Positions 21,627 to 24,589 of a DNA stretch of 24,589 nucleotides are shown here, piece after piece. Origin of the DNA: JAIFWV01 sp964580495 (lineage in GTDB: Bacteria > Patescibacteriota > Doudnabacteria > UBA920 > O2-02-FULL-48-8); contig CAZOKE010000018.1 in NCBI GenBank assembly GCA_964580495.1, forward strand, positions 1 to 24,589, read 5' to 3'. Made by a program: the position numbers and the translations under genes. Positions within the stretch are counted from its first letter, which is position 1; each line of letters opens with the position of its first letter. Below the pieces are notes generated by a model. That model was not told the origin of the DNA, ran no database searches, and saw nothing but the letters and a program-made list of their open reading frames with translations.

Positions 21627-22012
21627 GGGGCTGACTAGCTTCGACAGAGGTTCTTTCAAATCTATTGCAAGTCCGATTAGCCTAACTTCTCGGTTACAAA
21701 AGTAAGGCAAATCATAAATGCCAATTCATTGGTAAGCAAGATTCAGAATGCTTTTGCATCTCTGAGCTTTGCTCCTGCTGTCGCTTAATTTAAGTGATGC
21801 AGCATCGGCACCTCGGCGTCTGCCCGCGGCCCACCGGTGTTATATTTGCAGACTCACAATCACTGGTGCTCGACGGTGATTGGACAATTAGAGCAACCTT
21901 AAACTGTTTTCGTTTCGCTTCTATAGTTTAAGGCCTACCAAGCGAAACTAAACTTGTAGATATGGTTTTGAAATGCTTTTGGACGGGAGTGCGATACTCC
22001 CCAGCTCCACCA
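21627..22012 (+). ncRNA. ssrA: Transfer-messenger RNA (tmRNA)
   Basis: 386 nt with an encoded CCA end. The acceptor stem is GGGGCTG (21627-21633) with CAGCTCC (22002-22008, one G-U pair). The D-like region is the typical ACTAGCTTCGACAGAGG. The T arm is GGGAG/CTCCC (21985-21989 and 21997-22001). The best tag frame runs from GCC at 21720 to TAA at 21786-21788: 22 codons starting ANS and ending FAPAVA, a plausible hydrophobic degron. The resume codon is inferred. Several GC-rich complementary stretches between 21810 and 21960 fit the pseudoknot region. The T loop reads UGCGAUA rather than the usual UUCRANY. It is adjacent to smpB. No intrinsic terminator separates it from infC. Confidence 0.95.
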
Positions 22013-22021
22013 TTTAGAATC

Positions 22022-22050
22022 TTGACCAAATGCGTCTGTTTCGATATACT
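22022..22050 (+). promoter_or_regulatory. Promoter of the infC-rpmI-rplT operon
   Basis: TTGACC (22022-22027), a 17-bp spacer and TATACT (22045-22050), directly after the tmRNA. Start near 22057, giving a very short infC leader. Confidence 0.6.
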
Positions 22051-22077
22051 TAAGGCGCTTTAATTAATAAAAAGGAT

Positions 22078-22590
22078 TTGCAAAAAACCAGAATCAATCA
22101 TCAGATCAGGGTACCCGAAGTTCGGGTCATTGATGACTCCGGCAAGATGATCGGAGTAATGAAAACCTCTGAAGCCCTTCAGCTCGCTTTGGACAAAGGA
22201 GTCGATTTGGTTGAAGTTTCGCCCAACGCGCAGCCGCCTGTGGTCAAGCTTCTCGATTTCGACAAGTACCGTTACCAGCAAGAAAAAGCGGCGCAAGAAG
22301 CCAAAAAGAAAGTGAAGAAGGTTACTGTAAAAGGCATTCGGCTTTCGGTGAGAATTGGGCAGCATGATTTGGAATTCAAAGCGAAAAAAGCAAATGAATT
22401 TTTGGGCGAAGGACACAAGATCAAACTTGATGTGCAGATGCGCGGCCGCGAGCAAGCCCACCCGGAATTGGCGTTTGACCTCATAAAAAAATTTCCCACT
22501 CTCCTCCAGGTACCGCACGTCATCGAATCCGGCCCGTCACGAATGGGCGGCATGGTATCCATAATTTTAGCACCACAAAACAAGAATTAG
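22078..22590 (+). CDS. infC: Translation initiation factor IF-3
   Basis: 170 residues. It keeps 30S subunits free and checks start-codon pairing. The N domain begins INHQIRVPEVRVIDDSGKMIGVM, the linker is the lysine-rich YRYQQEKAAQEAKKKVKKV, and the C domain contains VKGIRLSVRIGQHDLEFKAKKA and HVIESGPSRMGGM. The start is unusual either way: TTG at 22078 directly after AAAAGGAT (the same very short spacing as in rplT), or ATT at 22063 in the same frame, 7 nt after AAGG. I use TTG because the predicted transcript start lies downstream of the AAGG. Non-canonical starts in infC are known to let IF3 repress its own synthesis. First gene of the conserved infC-rpmI-rplT operon. Confidence 0.94.
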   Translation: MQKTRINHQIRVPEVRVIDDSGKMIGVMKTSEALQLALDKGVDLVEVSPNAQPPVVKLLDFDKYRYQQEKAAQEAKKKVKKVTVKGIRLSVRIGQHDLEFKAKKANEFLGEGHKIKLDVQMRGREQAHPELAFDLIKKFPTLLQVPHVIESGPSRMGGMVSIILAPQNKN

Positions 22591-22635
22591 GAATTATGAT
22601 TTCGATCCTAATACATAATTGATTATTCATAATTC
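22591..22635 (+). repeat. Inverted repeat between infC and rpmI
   Basis: GAATTATGA (22591-22599) and TCATAATTC (22627-22635) are perfect 9-bp complements that start right after the infC stop. AAGGA and the rpmI ATG follow. There is no T run, so this is not a terminator. Confidence 0.55.
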
Positions 22636-22653
22636 AAATCTAAGGATAAAATA

Positions 22654-22836
22654 ATGCACAAGACAAATAAACGAATGGCAAAAACTTTCCGCATCACCGG
22701 ATCCGGAAAAATCATGCGCCGAAAGAGCGGACAAGCTCATTTCAATTCCCGCGAATCAGGCAAGACTACCAAAAGCAAGCGTCGAGATTTGGTGGTAGCA
22801 AAAGTTAATCGAAGAATTTTAGAAGTAATTAAGTAA
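22654..22836 (+). CDS. rpmI: 50S ribosomal protein L35
   Basis: 60 residues, highly basic. The family signature is KTNKRMAKTFRITGSGKIMR, then RRKSGQAHFNSRESGKTTKSKRR. L35 usually starts MPKMKTHKG/KTNK; here the N-terminus is shortened to MHKTNKRM. The SD AAGGA lies 7 nt before ATG, the most conventional ribosome site of the three genes in this operon. Second gene of the IF3-L35-L20 operon, with structured spacers on both sides. Confidence 0.94.
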   Translation: MHKTNKRMAKTFRITGSGKIMRRKSGQAHFNSRESGKTTKSKRRDLVVAKVNRRILEVIK

Positions 22837-22928
22837 CGCGATCCGAATGATCCGAATTACCATCCGAATCTACAAATAGGTTAACCCAATTCGTAGCATT
22901 CGGATGCAATTCGTAGATTAGGATCGCG
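22837..22928 (+). promoter_or_regulatory. Palindromic spacer between rpmI and rplT, possible L20 control site
   Basis: An outer stem CGCGATCC/GGATCGCG (22837-22844 and 22921-22928) encloses a perfect 9-bp pair CATCCGAAT/ATTCGGATG (22861-22869 and 22898-22906). A competing pair is AATCTAC/GTAGATT (22867-22873 and 22913-22919). ATCCGAAT occurs three times on the left and ATTCGTAG twice on the right. In characterised bacteria L20 represses this operon by binding structured mRNA; the site here is a guess from position and fold. Confidence 0.5.
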
Positions 22929-22941
22929 ATAATATAAGGAT

Positions 22942-23289
22942 ATGACAAGAATCAAACGAGGAGTAGCGGCACACAAGAGACGGAAGTATGTCTTGGCCCG
23001 AACCAAGGGATTTACGAACCGCCGCCGTACAAACGCCATTGCAGCCAAAGAAGCTTTACTCCATTCTGATTCCTACGCCTACGGACATCGCAAGCTCAAA
23101 AAGCGCGACTACCGCAAGCTCTGGACCATCCGCATCAACGCTGCTGCCAGGGAAAACGGCCTAAGCTTTTCCAAACTTATGGATAAGCTGCATAAGTCGA
23201 AAATCGAATTGAATAAGAAGATGCTGGCGGAACTGGCAGTAAGAAATCCCAAGGCATTTGAAGCGATAGTGGCTACAGTTTCCAAATAA
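22942..23289 (+). CDS. rplT: 50S ribosomal protein L20
   Basis: 115 residues, normal length. It is an early assembly protein of the large subunit. The signature is complete: MTRIKRGVAAHKRRKYVLAR, TKGFTNRRRTN, YGHRKLKKRDYRKLWTIRIN and AAARENGLSFSKLMDKLHKS, with KMLAELAVRNPKAFEAIV at the C-terminus. AAGGA ends one base before the ATG, an unusually short spacing also seen at infC. Last gene of the operon; an intrinsic terminator follows 18 nt after the stop. Confidence 0.97.
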   Translation: MTRIKRGVAAHKRRKYVLARTKGFTNRRRTNAIAAKEALLHSDSYAYGHRKLKKRDYRKLWTIRINAAARENGLSFSKLMDKLHKSKIELNKKMLAELAVRNPKAFEAIVATVSK

Positions 23290-23307
23290 CTTGACAAGCA
23301 AATTTAG

Positions 23308-23338
23308 AAAAACCGCGAATTTCGCGGTTTTTGTTTTT
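23308..23338 (+). terminator. Intrinsic terminator of the infC-rpmI-rplT operon
   Basis: AAAAACCGCG-AATTT-CGCGGTTTTT hairpin followed by GTTTTT. Confidence 0.92.
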
Positions 23339-23364
23339 ACTTTTTTCTCGCAGCTTGGAAACTC

Positions 23365-23393
23365 TTTACAAGGTCGCAAAAATTTGCTATAAT
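23365..23393 (+). promoter_or_regulatory. Strong promoter of the 23400-23713 RNA
   Basis: TTTACA (23365-23370), a 17-bp spacer and the consensus TATAAT (23388-23393) with an extended TG (TGCTATAAT). It is identical in the -10 region to the envelope-operon promoter at 7258. Confidence 0.8.
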
Positions 23394-23399
23394 ATATGT

Positions 23400-23713
23400 A
23401 GAGTAAATACTCTAAGAAACAAAAACAAACGCAAATCAAGATTCTCGGTTTCCAAAGCATTCAGCCAACGACCTTTTTTCATATGCAAGGTGGTTGGCCA
23501 AAGCTTCGGGTTCAGAAATTCCAGTTAGCACATTATATATTGCCTATTTCCGGCCTGGGACACAATCATTAGGCTTAACCACCGAAGATTTGTTCTGGAC
23601 GGGGAATAATTAGGATCTAGTTTAGGCGGAGTTACCAAAATCGTAATCGTCTGCTTGGACTAAATCCGCACACAAAAAGATTAGGTTCTCTCGCCTAATC
23701 TTTTTGCTTTTTT
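23400..23713 (+). ncRNA. Unidentified structured non-coding RNA of about 310 nt
   Basis: The unit is bounded by a strong promoter and a perfect terminator and has no credible reading frame (a 65-codon frame at 23331-23528 starts inside the rplT terminator and crosses the promoter). Structure is visible: a 5' hairpin GAGT-AAAT-ACTC; a long hairpin near 23455-23500 in which GCCAACGACCT pairs with AGGTGGTTGGC (one mismatch), flanked by AAGC/GCTT; GCCT/AGGC near 23555-23575; and GCGGA/TCCGC near 23625-23670. I looked for the conserved cores of RNase P RNA (GGAAAGUCC, ACAGAA), SRP RNA (GGAAGCAG loop) and 6S RNA (a single long closing rod) and did not find them. The family is unknown. Confidence 0.6.
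23674..23713 (+). terminator. Terminator of the unidentified RNA
   Basis: AAAAAGATTAGG pairs with CCTAATCTTTTT over 12 bp around an 8-nt loop, followed by GCTTTTTTT. Confidence 0.9.
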
Positions 23714-23733
23714 AATGCATTAGGTGTTCTGGT

Positions 23734-23762
23734 TTGACAAAATTTTTAGCTCCGGCTAATAT
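23734..23762 (+). promoter_or_regulatory. Promoter of the cobalamin riboswitch unit
   Basis: Consensus TTGACA (23734-23739), a 17-bp spacer and TAATAT (23757-23762). Start near 23769, just ahead of the aptamer. Confidence 0.75.
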
Positions 23763-23769
23763 TGCTTTA

Positions 23770-23880
23770 CGAACATTTCCAAGCCACAGAAACTAAATTG
23801 AATTTTGGGGAAGCAAGGTGAGATTCCTTCGCTGTGCCGCAACCGTAAAGCCGGAATACCGAAACCAATTTGCCAATCTT
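23770..23880 (+). promoter_or_regulatory. Cobalamin (B12) riboswitch aptamer
   Basis: The conserved core reads in order GGGGAAGCAAGGTGAGATTCC (split here as GGGGAAGC and AAGGTGAGATTCC), then GCTGTGCCGCAACCGTAA, then AGCCGGAATACCG, the B12-box equivalent. AAATTG (23795-23800) pairs with CAATTT (23866-23871) to close the core. Spacing and order match the cobalamin riboswitch family, in a compact form. It sits between a consensus promoter and an intrinsic terminator placed before the SD of the next gene, the usual arrangement for switching transcription off when B12 is bound. Confidence 0.9.
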
Positions 23881-23923
23881 TATTCCCGAGCAGGAGTAGG
23901 CGGATTTTATTTTATATAAATTC

Positions 23924-23977
23924 AACCTTCCCCTGCCGGCAACGTCCGACGTTCCTTCGGGAGAAGGTTTTTCTTTT
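23924..23977 (+). terminator. Riboswitch expression platform (intrinsic terminator)
   Basis: AACCTTC (23924-23930) pairs with GAAGGTT (23963-23969), with CCC/GGG continuing inward and an inner AACGT-CCG-ACGTT hairpin. TTTTTCTTTT follows directly. The SD GAGGAGG begins at 23978, just beyond the T run. Confidence 0.8.
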
Positions 23978-23989
23978 GAGGAGGACAAC

Positions 23990-24427
23990 ATGAATCGGCG
24001 TGAATTTTTGTTTGCGGGTAGTGCCGCGGTTCTGGCTTCAGCATGCGGATCGATTTCCAGTCCGAGTGCTCCAACCTCGAGTTCCGCTCCCCCGCCCCCT
24101 GTCAGTGCAGTTGCAAACCCGGTGAATCTAACACTTGCAGGACAATTCTACACCTCTCTTGAAGCTAAGCAGAACGGGACTCTGCAAGATGCCCTGAGTG
24201 ACAACAGATTGAGCTCGTCAAGTTCAGAGGTGTCGTATCGCAACCCAGACGGGAGCAGTGGACGATATTTTCTGATCCACACGATCAATGGGAATCGACC
24301 CAGCAATGGTTTCGATTTCATGATCAACGGCGGGCACTATTTTGCACCTGCCTACAACTTCCCCGTCCGTGCTGGCGACAAGATCGACATCTACATGCCG
24401 CCTGCTTGGGACGGACATTCTGCCTGA
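23990..24427 (+). CDS. Small exported lipoprotein with DUF4430-like domain, under B12 riboswitch
   Basis: 145 residues. The SD GAGGAGG lies 5 nt before ATG. The N-terminus MNRREFLFAGSAAVLASACG combines a twin-arginine-like RREFL with a lipobox-like ASAC (Cys19), so the mature protein should be tethered to the membrane outside. A Ser/Pro linker (20-42) leads to one domain (45-138): LTLAGQFYTSLEAKQNGTLQDAL, then GRYFLIHTINGNRPSN, FMINGGHYFAP and VRAGDKIDIYM. That order (G-T-x-x-D-A-L, I-x-x-I-N-G, W/F-x-x-x-I-N-G, G-D-x-I) is the DUF4430/transcobalamin C-terminal-like pattern. With the riboswitch upstream, a role in capturing cobalamin or a related corrinoid is the natural inference, though not proven. 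The gene is richer in G+C than the ribosomal genes nearby. It stands alone in its unit. Confidence 0.85.
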   Translation: MNRREFLFAGSAAVLASACGSISSPSAPTSSSAPPPPVSAVANPVNLTLAGQFYTSLEAKQNGTLQDALSDNRLSSSSSEVSYRNPDGSSGRYFLIHTINGNRPSNGFDFMINGGHYFAPAYNFPVRAGDKIDIYMPPAWDGHSA

Positions 24428-24432
24428 CACCG

Positions 24433-24470
24433 AAAGAGAAGACAAAGCTACATCGTCTTCTCTTTTTTTT
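24433..24470 (+). terminator. Intrinsic terminator of the DUF4430 lipoprotein gene
   Basis: AAAGAGAAGAC (24433-24443) pairs with GTCTTCTCTTT (24455-24465), and the T run continues to 24470. It starts 6 nt after the stop codon. Confidence 0.9.
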
Positions 24471-24503
24471 ATCCAGCACCACTTCAAAAAAGTGGTGCTG
24501 GAT
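24471..24503. repeat. Perfect 14-bp inverted repeat after the terminator
   Basis: ATCCAGCACCACTT and AAGTGGTGCTGGAT flank a 5-base CAAAA loop, immediately behind the preceding terminator. A weak T-rich stretch (GTTTTTT) follows 12 nt later, so it may serve as a second terminator or a bidirectional barrier. The last 86 bases of the window hold nothing I can identify. Confidence 0.75.
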
Positions 24504-24589
24504 TTATCAGACTGTTTTTTGCTGCTGGCGGAAAATTAAATATGCCGCTGACATTCAAAAAATATTGACCATGGCACTGATAAGCCAGA

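Noticed and set aside
23331..23528. 65-codon frame between rplT and the riboswitch
   Set aside because: It starts inside the rplT terminator and reads through a consensus promoter; the region is better explained as an RNA gene.
23400..23713. RNase P RNA, SRP RNA or 6S RNA
   Set aside because: The conserved cores of RNase P and SRP RNA are absent, and the fold is several separate hairpins rather than the single closed rod of 6S RNA.
847..24427. UGA recoded as glycine, as in some CPR lineages
   Set aside because: TGA ends several genes at the expected family length (VirB6-like gene, DUF4430 gene), and no in-frame TGA interrupts a conserved domain.
24471..24503. Attachment site or transposon end
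   Set aside because: It is a single perfect hairpin beside a terminator, with no integrase or transposase gene, no direct repeats and no second copy in the window.
24571..24589. Start of a further gene at the window end (ATG at 24571)
   Set aside because: Only six codons are visible, with no ribosome site, so it cannot be supported.
1..24589. CRISPR array, tRNA genes or insertion sequences
   Set aside because: No regularly spaced direct repeats, no cloverleaf with a T-loop consensus other than the tmRNA ends, and no transposase-like frame were seen on either strand.

Overview
The window reads like a chromosomal segment of a Candidate Phyla Radiation (Patescibacteria) bacterium. The evidence is the streamlined housekeeping genes, several overlapping start/stop junctions, a large VirB6/TrbL-like membrane protein in a cluster of secreted orphan proteins, single-pass DUF11-type surface proteins, and type-2 (HHIE signature) IleRS. 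TGA works as a stop codon (for example at 847-849 and 24425-24427), so the UGA-to-glycine code of some CPR lineages is not used. I cannot place the lineage more exactly from sequence alone.

Layout. (1) 59-7149, minus strand: a five-gene envelope operon behind an extended -10 promoter at 7258-7286. It encodes a small secreted protein, a membrane-anchored TSP3/EF-hand-like protein, a large secreted protein with a Ca-binding-like D-rich loop, a VirB6/TrbL-like polytopic protein with an HExxH motif in its C-terminal half (interrupted by a 10-N gap), and a soluble helical protein. (2) 7291-10156, minus: rsmA overlapping the end of a PcrA/UvrD helicase gene. (3) 10157-10793: a large imperfect palindrome, a strong promoter and a structured leader in front of a LysM/LysM/M23 cell-wall hydrolase (plus strand). 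(4) 12103-17978, minus: a DUF11-repeat surface protein, recO and ileS. The IleRS carries an inserted, apparently catalytic histidine-phosphatase domain, and ileS is preceded by a T-box-like leader. (5) 18214-19256, minus: two small membrane proteins of unknown function, with a hairpin-rich leader and two intrinsic terminators. (6) argS (minus) and smpB (plus) diverge from a 30-bp spacer with overlapping promoters and probably leaderless mRNAs. (7) 21117-23289, plus: smpB, ssrA (tmRNA), infC, rpmI, rplT, ending in an intrinsic terminator. (8) 23365-24503, plus: a self-contained transcription unit for an unidentified structured RNA of about 310 nt, then a cobalamin riboswitch with its own promoter and terminator controlling a short lipoprotein with a DUF4430-like (transcobalamin C-terminal-like) domain.

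How the parts work together. Regions 2, 4, 6 and 7 are translation and repair housekeeping: 16S rRNA dimethylation, two aminoacyl-tRNA synthetases, trans-translation, and IF3 with L35 and L20. Regions 1, 3, 5 and the DUF11 gene concern the cell envelope. The most unusual elements are the IleRS-phosphatase chimera with its T-box-like leader, the B12-riboswitch/DUF4430 lipoprotein unit, the orphan structured RNAs, and the VirB6-like protein with a metallopeptidase-like motif.
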